Source: Psilocybe azurescens (taxonomy: Eukaryota > Basidiomycota > Agaricomycetes > Agaricales > Agrocybaceae). From it: a DNA stretch of 64,000 bases. The notes beneath the pieces were generated by a model that saw only the letters and a list, made by a program, of their open reading frames with translations, ran no database searches and had not been told where the DNA came from. This document shows, piece by piece, positions 1-11,290 of this stretch (position 1 is its first letter; every line of letters starts with the position of its first letter). The position numbers and the translations under genes are program-made. Where the stretch lies: NCBI GenBank assembly GCA_023853785.1, contig JAJIRX010000492.1, positions 248,001-312,000 on the forward strand. The letters run 5' to 3'.

Positions 1-923
1 CCCCCCACACATCTCATTCCCTTACTCTCTCAATGCCCCAAACTCGTGGAATGTAGACTTTGGATTTCAAGTGATGATTATGGTAATATCCACCAAACGG
101 CACCTCGAACAGGTCGGGTATCTTTACCTCATCTCCAATCCTTCATCGTTCACGACACCTCAATCAGCCTCGCTACCGTGACAACTTTCAGAGTCATTGA
201 TACTCCCTCTCTGAGCCGTGTGGGGTATACTCGATCCTTCAGCGGTTCTTCAGGTTGGGATGATAACACTACGGAGATCCTGAACACTCAACTGTCTTCT
301 GTCTGTGATCTTCTCGGGGCAGGGCCAGTCGATAAGCTTATGCTAGCACTGGCATATACGCCATCAGAAACGGTCGTCAATATACTCAAAAGGTTTCCAG
401 TCCCAAGCATGTAATTCTTGGCCAAAAGCCGCTTCCCTTTCGTCAGGCAGAATCGACAGGCAGTCCAAGATACATGGATACCATGTACCACCAAACTCTT
501 CCAGGCCTGAACCAATTCGACCTCAGTAACCTGATAATCACAGATTTCTCATCCTCTGAATCGATAGCTGAACAGGTCAACATCCTCCCGAATCTGGAAA
601 TACTGGAGGTATACGGCATCTCGCATTTTAGCGACGACGACGCCCTCGAACTGATCAAAAGCCGATTGGATGCATCAAAAGCAGGTCGGGTTGCGGGTTT
701 AAAGACCGTCACATTTCATTTTGACAGACGTATAGAAAGAGATATTAAAGAGGAGATCGATCGATACGCAAGGGCAGTCAGTGCATCTCCAGTGGAACTC
801 AAGTTGGTATACGAAATGGCAGACGACCAGCCAACACATATGAAGCATGGGTCTTCCTCATATGGCTTATCAGGAGAGGGTCTCTCCTGGGCCAGCTCAG
901 TAGAGTATGACGAATTTCAATAG
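1..923 (+). CDS. F-box/LRR-type protein, 3' part (5' end outside window)
   Basis: Exons 1-410 and 464-923; the 53-nt intron 411-463 (gtaatt..gcag) joins the two reading frames exactly. The open frame runs off the left edge and begins in the middle of a repeat-like stretch (IPLLSQCPKLVECRLW), the spacing of Leu/Cys/Pro being that of the degenerate leucine-rich repeats found behind agaric F-box domains. The F-box itself would lie to the left and is not visible, so substrate-receptor function in an SCF ubiquitin ligase is inferred from family resemblance only. The C-terminus is acidic and Ser-rich and ends at the TAG 921-923. Convergent with the next gene. It could also be a stand-alone LRR protein. 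Confidence 0.6.
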
Positions 924-1430
924 CTTTAGAGAATGACAATTCTTTTGTAGCAAAAATCAGCCATAATGGGAAATCTCAAGCTGAAGCTAGTAGTTCTCCG
1001 TGAAAACGGCGAATTTAAGTTTCCGTGTTTTGTTTCCTCGGTCATCGTTCATCGAATAACGGTTCTAGCTTAGTCTGTCCCTTCATGAACAAAAGGAAGA
1101 CCCAGGACTAAGTCTCAGTTGTTTATGATGGCCACTAATATTGACGATTAGATAGGTAATGCAACGTGCTAGTTGGGAGTAACCTGTACCGGCCCCAATG
1201 AGATTGTCTTCAGCGTCTCGCCGGCATGATCAATGTCAATTCCCGGACCAGACTCGAGCTTGTTCCTCTGGATTGGGCGTGTTGAGTTCCTGAGCGTTTT
1301 ATATGATTGATCAAAATTTGGTTTTCTGACATTAGGATACTTAAGTTTGATTATCCAAACAGCTGGTAAGAATCCGAGGTCATGATATACATTGGTATCG
1401 AACTTCAAGCCATCCTCCTCAAAATAAAAA
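924..1430. other. Intergenic, convergent 3' ends
   Basis: Space between two convergent genes, presumably 3' untranslated sequence of both. A short minus-strand open frame here overlaps the stop of the next gene and looks like 3' UTR. Nothing else recognised. Confidence 0.5.
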
Positions 1431-2358
1431 CTACACCTCATCTAGTACCCCATGCTTTAGCATACTCATCAGAACCTCGAAGTCAAATTTATGGCTTTCA
1501 TCTTCCCCTTCAACCATCACAGATCCCCATCCTTTCCTGTCATATACAATCTCTGATACTTCCCATGTGCGATTGCCGTCATTGAACCGTAATTTTTTGC
1601 CAATAATGCTTATTGGATTCTCCCTGTATGAAGAAATTTTGCTGGAGATATCCACTGTCGCTTGTGATGGAGCTAATGCAGGAGTCCGAAATCTGAAGTC
1701 GAGCGGGGAAGGGGACCATCCGGAAAAGAGATTATAGGCTCGAAATGTGACACCCGGGTTGTAGATGCGATCACTGGGGATCTAGGTATATCATAAGATA
1801 TAGTCATGAATCCGAGAGAATAAATACATACTTAATATCGGAACCCGCGTCGCTATTGTTACCCCAGCCGCCGGCGTGTTGGGCGCCTATTTTCGTCTCT
1901 AATCGTAATGGAGGGTTCTCGAAGGTATCGTCCTCTGATTCAGAAGCTGATTGTTGGTTTGGTCCAGTAAGAATTGGTCCCGGTGAATTTACGATGCCCA
2001 TGCTGCTAGACTTGACAACATTTTTCCAGCCCATATCGTTGACGACTCGCATCATGTCCTTGAGTAGGAGATCGTTGAAGCCGTTTAAGTGGTCTTCCCC
2101 AGGAATGTGTAATTTCATGCTTTTTCTATTCTTTCCTGACACACATCCCCAATGTCTTCTGGTTTCGTTCCTAACCCAAACGAGTTCGCCTATGCGAATA
2201 AGTCGCGGATCGCCATTCACTTTGCCTGAAGAAGATGACCAGTGACATCGAAATCAGTCTCATGCTATGCAGGACATGATGGAAATTTAAAATTACTAAC
2301 ATTTTTTACCTGTACAGAGGTCGAAGGAGAAGAAATCCCGTCGATTGAGAGTACCCAT
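1431..2358 (-). CDS. Uncharacterised 261-aa protein
   Basis: Three exons: 2358-2310, 2225-1832 and 1773-1431; introns of 84 and 58 nt have canonical gta..cag borders and all phases agree (786 nt). Start is the ATG at 2358 (MGTLNRRDFF). I do not recognise the family. Two similar-sized modules can be seen: an N-terminal one beginning IGELVWVRNETRRHWG, and a C-terminal one beginning IIGKKLRFNDGNRTW. Both have the alternating hydrophobic/aromatic pattern of small beta-barrels (SH3/Tudor-like), separated by an acidic Ser-rich linker (SASESEDD). No signal peptide or membrane segment. A chromatin- or protein-binding role would be speculation. Convergent with the F-box/LRR gene on its 3' side. Confidence 0.65.
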
Positions 2359-2949
2359 CAAGAACGATGAGAAACGTTACCCACGTCCACAATTACATTC
2401 CTGTTTGGAGTATTCAACGCGATAGATTGGATTCGATGGCATTCCAGTGGTGTTGCAGATACAGATACAAGAGGAAGACGATTGTAGAATCAAAGGTAAG
2501 CCGGTAAACTCAGCTGAGAGACGCTCTTGGTTGAACAAGATGTTTGGATGTCGTGGTTGGGTCGTGGTCTTGTCAAGGTGACAGTGAGGCCAACAGCTTA
2601 GTCAGTTTTAGGCATGAGGCTTATTTCACAATCAAGCATAAAATTAGGAATATACTTGCACGAGGTTCTCGGCTTACAGCTATGTGCGGAAATGGTAAAG
2701 GTATTTTTAAAAACGGTTCAAATGCACTAGTTGGACTAGCGCAACAGGGAAGACCCATGAACAGCAGACCTGCAAGATACACAGCAAAGAAGCCATTTAA
2801 CGATTAACTGCTTTTGCTCTCCCCGAACCATTGACTAACATCTTCGCTTACTTAGGCCGCTTGAACTAATAAGGATAATACCACGTCACCCCCCTCTACA
2901 GGCCTTTTGATGTCTCCTTCCATTCCTTTAACTTCCTTCGTCTACTCCA
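2359..2949. other. Intergenic
   Basis: Upstream region of the 261-aa gene. No domain, repeat or RNA gene recognised; short open frames here have no coding character. Confidence 0.4.
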
Positions 2950-3123
2950 ATGGAGAAGGGCGCTGTGATAATGATGGCCTACCACCGCACCCCCTATCCC
3001 TTTCGATACTCCGCCGTCTCCTCCACCACATCTCCCATGGACAGTGGCACTCGGATCGTGATGATGATGATTGGTGTCGCATTCTTACTTGTACTGCTCG
3101 TGTTCAATGCCCAACAATGTTGA
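2950..3123 (+). CDS. Possible 57-aa single-span membrane peptide
   Basis: ATG at 2950 to TGA at 3121-3123, intronless. The C-terminal half has a basic residue followed by an uninterrupted hydrophobic stretch (IVMMMIGVAFLLVLLVFNA), which is the look of a tail-anchored or single-pass segment; the N-terminal half is polar and Ser-rich. No homologue is recognised and the length is within what chance can produce, so it is listed as a candidate only. It could also be the first exon of a longer gene, but no convincing downstream splice partner was seen. Confidence 0.3.
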   Translation: MEKGAVIMMAYHRTPYPFRYSAVSSTTSPMDSGTRIVMMMIGVAFLLVLLVFNAQQC

Positions 3124-3618
3124 TGGCTCTGTCAACGGTCTCTGACGAGAAGCTTTATTTAGCCAGGATCTAATTTCGATACGATCCAGGAAGGTCAGTT
3201 TGTGACGTGTCTCAGAGACGTGTACATCGATCACAAACGGTGTGTCCCAATGGATCATCGTTACATCGGCGACGACGTTGAGGTGGTTTGCAAGAGAGCC
3301 CTCACGTCATAGTCAAAGAACACCGATCTCTCTCGTCTACGACGCATGCAAACGTTCGTGTTTCTTTTTTGGTTGAGGGTTGAGGGTTTGATTTGATAGG
3401 GGATGCGACAAAAAAAAAATCCGAAAGAGAAATTTTACTACAATCCGATCCACCTCAAAGCCCAAGAATGATTACAAGAGTAAAGATAATAATACGAGTA
3501 AGGAGGGCAAATTCCACCAACCCAATAAAGGAGGAAAAGAGAAAAAAAGAAAAAAAAACAAGGTTTAAAATTGATAATGGTTGATATATTTATCGTCGAT
3601 CGGCATTCCAATCACTGC
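3124..3618. other. Intergenic, purine-rich end
   Basis: No gene seen. The last 200 bases before the next gene's stop (about 3405-3565) are strongly A/G-rich on the plus strand, a simple-sequence character with no further structure. Confidence 0.4.
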
Positions 3619-4044
3619 TTAGCGTTCGTATCTTGGGGGCGGATCACCCATTATACCACTTGAATGACCAAGCAGTTCACCTTTCGACGACCATGATGAT
3701 GCGCCTGTGTTGGAATTGTCGATTTCGTCGGTAGCTGGATTTTTACTTTGTGTGCCGGCGTCGTAGGAGCTGCCCAGAGAGCCTGACGCTGCGCGCCGCA
3801 TGGTGGTGGTGGTGAGGGTGGTGGGTGCGGAAGTAATACTTTTAGAAGCGGGTACAATACCCATGTGCGGAGGAGCTACAATGTTTTGCAGAGAGGAGTT
3901 GGACATAAAGGGATGCACAGTTCGCTGGGGTAGCGAAGCATTGTTCGACAATATCATGCAGGCTCGGCGCTGCTCGCTCCGTGCTGGTACTGTGAAGTGA
4001 CGAAGGGTAACATCTGGGATATCGACAGGGATGCTCGTATCCAT
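3619..4044 (-). CDS. Small Ser/Thr-rich protein with PPxY motif
   Basis: Single exon of 141 aa, ATG at 4044, TAA at 3619. Ser/Thr/Ala-rich and largely disordered in appearance, without signal peptide or membrane segment. The extreme C-terminus reads GDPPPRYER, a PPxY motif of the kind bound by WW domains of Rsp5/Nedd4-type ubiquitin ligases; a role as a ligase adaptor or substrate is inference from that motif alone. An upstream hydrophobic patch (SLQNIVAPPHMGIV) is too weak for a membrane span. Family not recognised; being intronless and low-complexity, it could be a lineage-specific gene. Confidence 0.5.
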   Translation of the reverse strand: MDTSIPVDIPDVTLRHFTVPARSEQRRACMILSNNASLPQRTVHPFMSNSSLQNIVAPPHMGIVPASKSITSAPTTLTTTTMRRAASGSLGSSYDAGTQSKNPATDEIDNSNTGASSWSSKGELLGHSSGIMGDPPPRYER

Positions 4045-5689
4045 AATATACTATAGATTAGATTAGATCGGTGCCTTGCAGTATGGAAGGGAAGTGAAAT
4101 AAGAAAGAATGAACCGCACAGCTTTGGTAATGGGTTGGGTTGGGTTGGATGGCGATTTTACGGTCCCAATATAGGAACTCGCCAGTCCGTCGGCGGCTTG
4201 ACAGACCTGCCAAACTGTCAGCCTCGACGGGGTTCCCAGCCCTCTTACAGGTTTGACGTTCTGAACACCTCTATGGTGTTCATAGATCTCAATGGCTCAA
4301 GGAGAAGGGAACCTTTTATTTTTATATTTATCCAGGTTTTGAATATTGTTGGGGGTATGTACTAGGTCAATGTCCTGACTGGTGACCATCAACTAGCCCT
4401 GACATGAAGATGTGAAATCCTTGATATGAGGTTTGCACTCATACAAGGATCTGTTGCAGGTCTAATTCAAACCAGTTATAAGATTGCACAATACACCCGA
4501 TGAATGTTGAACATTGAGAAATGTTCCTTCCCCCAGTACAACGCACTCAGGAAAGCAACACATTGATTATTTTCACTTGATCTTATCAGTACACTGCAAA
4601 TCCTTCGAATTCCCTGGATGTTGGAGTCAAATTAAATTTCAACTTGAAGTAGGCACAAATGTTAGACTTCCACCAAGATTCCGCCAGTAATTCCCCATTC
4701 AAGCAACATGCCCCTCATTGTGACCACTGATGGCCTTGTAATGTGTTGGCCCCCAATTTCACACCTATCTTTTGAATGCAGGTACATATCTTCAGCCAGC
4801 CATCACGGCTATCGCCCTCACATTCTGTCATCCAAGTCACCACATAGTCCATAGATTTATTTCACTGATGATATTCCCAACTATGATTACTATTCTGAAA
4901 TAAAAGTTTGTTACAAGTTCCGATAAAATCCCAAATGTCCTAACAAACAGAGTATCTGTTGCTAAATAATCCAATATGCCCAAACACCATTGAAATGTCC
5001 TTGGTCATTAAAGAACACCTTTCCCCACAACTAACATGCTGGGATTCTCAATTGGAATACAACATTGAAGTGAAAAGGGATATTTGCCTTTTGATTGCCC
5101 ATCCTGAGTTGATGTTGACTGCCACCCTTGCAGTGACGTTAGCTAAAAATAAAGTGATAAAAGTCACAAACAAATCTGGGATGATGAGCCAGGAGTGATC
5201 AACCCGTACTTCAACAGCGACTGCTCCACTCAGTGTTCTTTGTGCATTCTTAGTATTACCTCAGATAATTCATTGTGCCCCAGAACAGGTCAAAGATGAT
5301 CATGTTATTCATTCTAAACTTGCTAGGCAGGAGACCCAGATCTAGGTGCAATGTGAGACATATTGTACAGGGTCAGGGCGACTGCCCTTACCCATGCGCT
5401 CCCGAATCACCCCAGAATCGACTGAGAACCAGAAAAAAGGCCATTATTTATTTCCATCCAATGTGCCCTAGACGAGAATGCATAATTGAGAGACTTCAGA
5501 CGTCGACATGTACCTCAGAGAATTTGTCTCACAAGACCCAACCTGAGTGCAAGATCCCAGCCATATTTCGAGACCGTGTCCTATTTTGAGACCACAGATT
5601 GCAGTACAGTTGCAGATTTTTGAATTTAGTAAACGTTCAATTGAAGCCTCATAACCCGTTAGACCTAAGTGGGACTTAGAGCAAGGCAC
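4045..5689. other. Intergenic
   Basis: No supported gene. Several open frames of 70-100 codons occur on the plus strand but lack ATG context, splice structure and recognisable motifs. Slightly AT-rich. Confidence 0.4.
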
Positions 5690-6090
5690 AATAGCAAGCG
5701 ACCAAAGAGCGAGCATAGCACCCCAGACGAGATACAGACAAGAAAACTCCCCAGTCGGAATCACAAGCCCCAATAGTGAAGGTCCCAAGCACCAGCCAAC
5801 GTAACCATAACCTCCTAGCCAGAGACCAAGAGCGAGTACAGCACCTGAGACGAGATGCAGACAAGAAAAAATTCCCCCAGTCAGAATCACAAGCCCCAAT
5901 GACATATGTCCCAAGCGTCAGCCAACGTAACCATAAGTCCCTAGCCAGAGAGCAGAGAGTAAGTGCAGCACCCGAGACGAGACGCTGACAAGAAAAACTC
6001 CCCAGTCAGAATCACAAGCCCCATGACGAATGTCCCAAGTGTCAGCCAACGTAACCGTAAGTCCCTAGTCAGAGACCAGAGAGCCCATGG
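5690..6090. repeat. Tandem repeat, about 3 units of ~125 bp
   Basis: Three diverged head-to-tail copies, approximately 5704-5829, 5830-5955 and 5956-6083. Landmarks repeat in each: GACGAGA followed by GACAAGAAAA, then CCCAGTCxGAATCACAAGCC, then TCAGCCAACGTAACC, then CTAGCCAGAGA. Copies differ by substitutions and 1-3 bp indels. The open frames running through it on both strands follow from the repeat period and are not taken as coding. Confidence 0.85.
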
Positions 6091-7247
6091 TGTGTAAGTT
6101 ATATGTCTGAAGAGAACAAGGAGAGAATGTGTACTTCCTGCAGCCTGCTTAGTAATAGCTTGCCTGTGGGCAAGGCTTACGTATCCGGGAGACAGCATAC
6201 CAACAGCATACCTTTTCTTTTTCTTATTTGAATCTTTTACTATCGTACAATAATCAGACAGAGTCCCCAGACGAACTTATTATGCCGCAGATCATTATCT
6301 TGTTGCAAGCACGCTTACTACTTAGTATAGTGAGTAAGTGAACGTCCACTGAGTCCATGGCCTTTCTAGAACTAATTCTGAAATCAGACAATGATACGAG
6401 TAGTCACAATTCGGTATCAGCATGCTTCTACAAGAGCCAAGTTTGCGAGAGCCCGCAACCCCTGCTGTCTCATGCACATGGCTCGCTGACACTGAGGATG
6501 TTGTGCTACTCAAGACATTGACTATCATGATATGCAATGTCGAGTCCACCACTCCACTGGGCTGTGGTGTGTATTCTCAGTTCTTCTGACCAAGTATCAA
6601 GTCGAATCAACGGTTACCAGACATTTACCAGCGTAAACATAGAACCTCAATGGCTATATATATGGTGGGCGTCCTTTCTTAATCTATAGCGCCGAATTGC
6701 GAGGCTGTGGTCGAGATGAAGCTATTTTGGGAGTCACTCTCTCAATCGCTGTCCTCACAATCTCCTCGTCAAGCATGACAGATCTACAGACCATAACATA
6801 TCCTGATTCTCTTTGACAAAGTACCAGCGGCTGCCATGTGCCATGGCTTTCGGTCTTCTGGCAACTTGTAGCCCCCGTGCTCCGCTTCTCTGATTCATCC
6901 CAGGGTGGGCGTGAAATACTGTCAATCCGACTTTATGGTGTTTGATGGTAACGAAAATTAATTTCTGTATGAACTATACATGACTGATATGGAGGCTAAT
7001 TAACACACTATAAATAAAGTGACAGTATAAGTTTACGTGAAAAAACATTTGCGAAGGTGTGTGCCAGTCTCGGTTATTTGAAGTTTTGAACCGAAACTGA
7101 CAAGAAGTATCAGTCAGAAGGATCAAGTGAGAATTCTCCTGAAATAAGAGTATCAACAGTGGAAACCAAGAGTGATGAATACTCGGGGCCTGTGGAGGAC
7201 TTCAAGATACCTACGGTGTATGATGGATTCGTGGTGGCAGTGGCAGG
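6091..7247. other. Intergenic
   Basis: Nothing recognised before the promoter-like element of the DUF6533 gene. Confidence 0.4.
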
Positions 7248-7257
7248 TATATAAATA
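7248..7257 (+). promoter_or_regulatory. TATA-like element
   Basis: TATATAAATA lies about 120 bp upstream of the ATG of the DUF6533-type gene, a plausible distance for a fungal core promoter with a short leader. Sequence match only. Confidence 0.45.
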
Positions 7258-7377
7258 GATTCCACCACTCACTCAGTGACTAAATCCTGATCTTCGTCCG
7301 ATATAATCAAGCTTTGAATTTCTTGCCGACATAGCAAACAACTCTTCCTTCTCCCCGACCGTCCTTTGATAAGCCAC

Positions 7378-8945
7378 ATGAACATTCCACCCACAGGCAT
7401 GGGTGGAGGGCCTCCGGGAGTGATACCTCACGAGGCACCTCCAAGTCGGAAGCAAGGACAAGCAATCTTGATATGGACCATCGGAGCGTCAGTAAATGCC
7501 AATCAACCTGCCCGACTAGTGAACTTATGTCACTTGGCTGCTACAGATTCTGCATATACGGCTGGGAGTTTCTTCTCTGCCTGCCTATGGAGTATAGATT
7601 GATTTGGAAGAGGCCGATGAACGTATGTCATCAATGTTTTTACTGTCATTGCAGTCTATTGCTGCCGTGCTGAATCCTCATAGTTCTCGAGCATCTTGTA
7701 TCTTGGTTCGTGCATATCTGAGGCTCCACATTTTCTTCAAGCTGATGAAACATCCAGCCAATCGATATTTTGGGCTTGTACAGTGAGCAATGAATACCGA
7801 AAATTTAATTCTGCGCAGTGCATGACACTATTCCCAAGATTCGCTATAGTGGTTACGCTAGCCACCGATGTCTGGACTCCTTCAGGATGCAGTCGTGCGT
7901 ATTCACACATGTCAGAAGCTAGACTTGTCACTTGAGTCGCTCAACAATCTGACAGGTATATTTCTTTTCGAGCCCATTGGCGCTTTAATCAGTATTTTTC
8001 TCTCTCAAATGGTTTTGGGAGGAAGGGTATACGCTGTAAGCCGTCCCATTTGCGTATACGACGCCCACTTACGGTGGAAGTTATAAGGTGTTCTCACAAA
8101 ACAAGCCACTGGGGTTCATTCTTGTGTCCATTCTTATGGCGGAAATGGTTATTGGAGGAGTAGCGACCAGTCATATCACCCATCCGCCATCAATACCAAT
8201 CGGTGCTCCTGGACTGCCACCCGACTTTCAGCCCCCACCATGTGGTGCACTTACAGGTCCGCTCAAGTGGCAGGTCACATATTGGGTCAGTTTCTTCACA
8301 CTTGTAAACTGACATATTAGTAAATGAAGATAATGCTGATCAACACACTGTAGACCCTACCATTGTTCTATGATACCTTGACATTTCTGTAAGTCATTAC
8401 CTGCGAATCACGCTAAGATCTCCATTTTCTGAAAAGGCTACGATAGGCTGACAGCCTGGAAGGCACATAGCTTCTGGAGGACAGAGATGGACACTCATTT
8501 GTTCGATATCATCTGGCGCGATGGGCTGCTGTATTTTCTTGCAATTCTTGTCATGAACATTGTCAATGTAGTGCTTTTTCTCGCTGGACCAAAGGGAGTA
8601 CGAACAATAAATCTCGCGTATGTCCTTCCACATAATCCTTACTGTCCGGCATTGAGTCATTCATGAAACTACAGAGCGACAATCATGTTGGAAGTCATCC
8701 TATCTTGTCGACTAATCCTCAATCTGAGGGGCTCACAGTCACAGTCGACTCTTCATCCAAACCTCTTGAAAACGAGCAACACTGTGAGAGTGCCGGCAAA
8801 ATCACCGAAATGGAGTTCCTCGACAGGAACCAGGCCAAGTACAAGCCACTCGGACTCACCACCAGACATAAACTTGGAGGTTTATGGGAAAATATCAAAA
8901 TCCACCAACTCCGCTTTCAATGTCGAGGCCGCTCAGCGGGTTTAG
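7378..8945 (+). CDS. DUF6533-type multi-pass membrane protein
   Basis: Nine exons: 7378-7487, 7547-7622, 7742-7782, 7839-7894, 7956-8035, 8088-8285, 8354-8388, 8447-8617, 8675-8945; phases agree and give 345 aa. The N-terminal signature of the agaric DUF6533 family is visible: YGWEFLLCLPMEYRLIWKRP, then an NRYFGLV block. It is followed by further membrane segments (FEPIGALISIFLSQMVLGGR, LGFILVSILMAEMVIGG, WRDGLLYFLAILVMNIVNVV) and a typical last helix before LILNLRG. The tail is Ser/Pro-rich and probably cytosolic. About seven spans; function of the family is unknown. Odd point: intron 3 (7623-7741) is 119 nt and the residues it joins are two short of the family spacing, so that splice is the weakest part of the model. 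Confidence 0.75.
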
Positions 8946-9275
8946 TTTAATTTATAATATACGAACTGTCATGTGTATTTTGTATCGTGGTTCTGTGGGC
9001 ACTTTCCCTTGGACATTTTCATTTAGCTTCCACGGTATTTATACGTTGCCATCACAAGAGCAGTAAGTATCATCGATCTTGCCACTGCATAGAGTTTCAA
9101 AGTTCAAAGAGATCATGAAGAGAAAGCGATGATACACCGTACGTCTTTGGACATTTTTATTTGGCTTTTATGGTATTCATACGTTGCTAATACAAGAGCA
9201 GCAAGTATCATCGATCTTGCCACTGTATAGAGTTTCAAAGTTCACGAAGAGAAAACAATGGTACACCGTACGTCT
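8946..9275. repeat. Direct duplication of ~130 bp downstream of the DUF6533 gene
   Basis: Two adjacent copies, about 9011-9145 and 9149-9275. Shared landmarks are GGACATTTT, TATACGTTGC or CATACGTTGC, ACAAGAGCAG, AAGTATCATCGATCTTGCCA and TACACCGTACGTCT. Copy 2 has lost about 9 bp in the middle. The second copy abuts the stop codon of the following minus-strand gene. Probably a local tandem duplication of untranslated sequence. Confidence 0.8.
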
Positions 9276-9794
9276 ACTGGCGCCTGCAACGGAACGACGA
9301 TATCACGTCGTTCCAGTCTGCGATCTTCGACAAGTCAAAGATAGTGCCGGCCTTGGTGATCAACAGAGAGTCTCCGCCGCAGTCTAAATTTCTAATGACA
9401 AGAAGTTTGATTCAATACAGTACTCATGAAAAATAAAAACTCGACTCACTTGTAAACTATGCAATTCTATCCTCCATCAGGCCCAAGGTTAGAGACGGCA
9501 TTTTGAAGGGATTGCCGAGGTTGTGGCACTGTCCGGCGTTGAATGGGATATTGAGGCATAAACCCGGGATCCTCTCCACAAAATTGGCGTCTACACACAT
9601 GTAAAAGCGACCGTCAGCCAAAATACTGACTTCGATGGTACCCTGTATATTCGTTAATTAGTTTGTCGGGTCGTAAGGAATTGAGGTATCCGTATGCTTA
9701 CAAGCTCAGATTCAGCCTTGAGAGGAGCCGTTTGGATACCACCAAACAGAATGGCAGCAGCACCGATAGCTCGATGGATGGTCTTAGAGTGCAT
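9274..9794 (-). pseudogene. Beta/gamma-crystallin-like small protein, broken
   Basis: Exon 1 9794-9702 (MHSKTIHRAIGAAAILFGGI), 59-nt intron, exon 2 from 9642, and a third exon about 9383-9274. The parts carry the cysteine and Greek-key features of fungal small crystallin-fold proteins: GRFYMCVDANFVERIPGLC and GQCHNL, then in exon 3 CGGDSLLITKAGTIFDL and VISSFRC before the TAG at 9274-9276. The middle does not hold together. In the continuous frame a TAG occurs at 9457-9459. The family-like reading (VSNLGPDGG, CIVY) lies in another frame after an A-run at 9501-9504 and contains its own TAG at 9467-9469. So at least one frameshift and one stop separate two good halves. Function of the family is unclear; no strong signal peptide. 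Could be a very recent pseudogene or partly an assembly artefact. Confidence 0.6.
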
Positions 9795-11290
9795 GGTAGG
9801 AGATGTGAGCGAACTTGAAGGTACACGAAGAGTATCGAGCTAATTGAAGCTCTGAGTTAAATTGTTCCACTTCACCCACCTTTTATACGCTTCAAACTAC
9901 TGCGCCAAGTTGAAACCGCTCATTTTCCGACGCATTCAAGATTCGCCAAGCAAATAATTCTATCCTTGTTGTTTTGCGTTTCGGTAACACTTAACCTAAT
10001 GGAAGCGTCGAAACCGCGTCAGGTATCCGCACATGTGGTTTGCAAAAGGTATTTTGTGGTTAACGGGAATACACAAAGATGACGGACTCACTATGAAACA
10101 GGTGGTCTCTAGTGCTCTCGTTAGTTCTAGTCAACCTTTGAATATGTTTAATCACATTTACAAGTACCGAAACACTGTCTGCAAGGACCCGGGACAAATC
10201 AGTTCACACGAGTTCAAGATGAACACTTCGAAAATATTCCTGTGCTGTGCAGTAGTGAGAGTGTTAAAAACCAGGTGGCAGCGAAATATTTTGAACATAC
10301 AAAACAAGCGACGCGGTGCTAGGTTCTAAGACGACCGACAGGAGTAACGATTTTGATTTTGATGACATGCCCGCACAAGACCGAAATGTGTGTCCACAGA
10401 TCAGATCTTCCCCTCTGGTCTGCAGGGGTTAAAAAGATATGCCTATGTAAATAGACAAGAAGATACCAGGCTTCATCGTCTCAGAGGTTCGACTTCCTAT
10501 GTAGATTTGGAAGTTTCAGTCCTCGCTCAGAGATCAATGAAGGCATACGATCCACCGACCTTACTGAATGCATGACGAAATATGGCCGCTCTCCGTATGT
10601 GGCCGCCAATTAGCGAAATAGGAGATCAGAATCGTCCTCGCCTCTTGGCCACCCAATCAGAGCCAGCATTTGAACCGCCCAGAAGCTGAAAAGGGTCATT
10701 CACTGGAATGAATAGCGAAATTCGGAGCCTTCATGGGTCCGTGTCAGCTGGGTTATGGGCCAAAGCACCTACGCCTACCTCCGTAAGGTATCGGGGGTGA
10801 AATAAAATCCAGACAGACAGACCGGTACTGCTGTTGGAAATAGAGAGGCAGGTGCTCGTTCTGCTGGCATCAGAGCAGTGTAACGTCGGCCATACGATTA
10901 ATCAGGTCGCTGACAGACTGACCATGATGTTAGGAGGAATGTCAATATTTAGAGCATTAGGGGTCACAAACACAAACAATTAGCTTACACCCAAATTTTG
11001 ATAAAAGTACATACATATTCGACTGAAATGAAGAGTACAGATTAACGTCTAATATAACTGGAGTCGAAAATAAATTACCATGTTACAAGCCCAACGATAA
11101 CGTAAAACAGAGAAAGCATAAACAATAGCATGAATCAAAGCCTGTCGGGAAATTATACCAGGTGGTGATGGAATCGTTCATCTCATCTATGATTCAGAGA
11201 TAACGGGAAAGATTGGGTAACGCTGAAGGAACTCTAAGCAAAGTTATGATCGGAGAGAACGCAATCACTTACATACATTCATAGCGGTAT
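9795..11290. other. Intergenic
   Basis: No supported gene, repeat or RNA. One short T-loop-like sequence near 10494 was examined and rejected as a tRNA. Confidence 0.4.

Noticed and set aside
1169..1441. Minus-strand 90-codon frame after the 261-aa gene
   Set aside because: It overlaps that gene's stop in another frame and fits better as 3' untranslated sequence.
5468..6198. Long minus-strand frames rich in Leu/Gly
   Set aside because: They run through the tandem repeat, and their similarity to each other follows from the repeat period rather than coding selection.
10440..10520. Possible tRNA, because of a GGTTCGACTTCC T-loop-like sequence at 10494
   Set aside because: T-stem pairing fails (G-T and A-C positions) and no acceptor or D-arm partner is found upstream.
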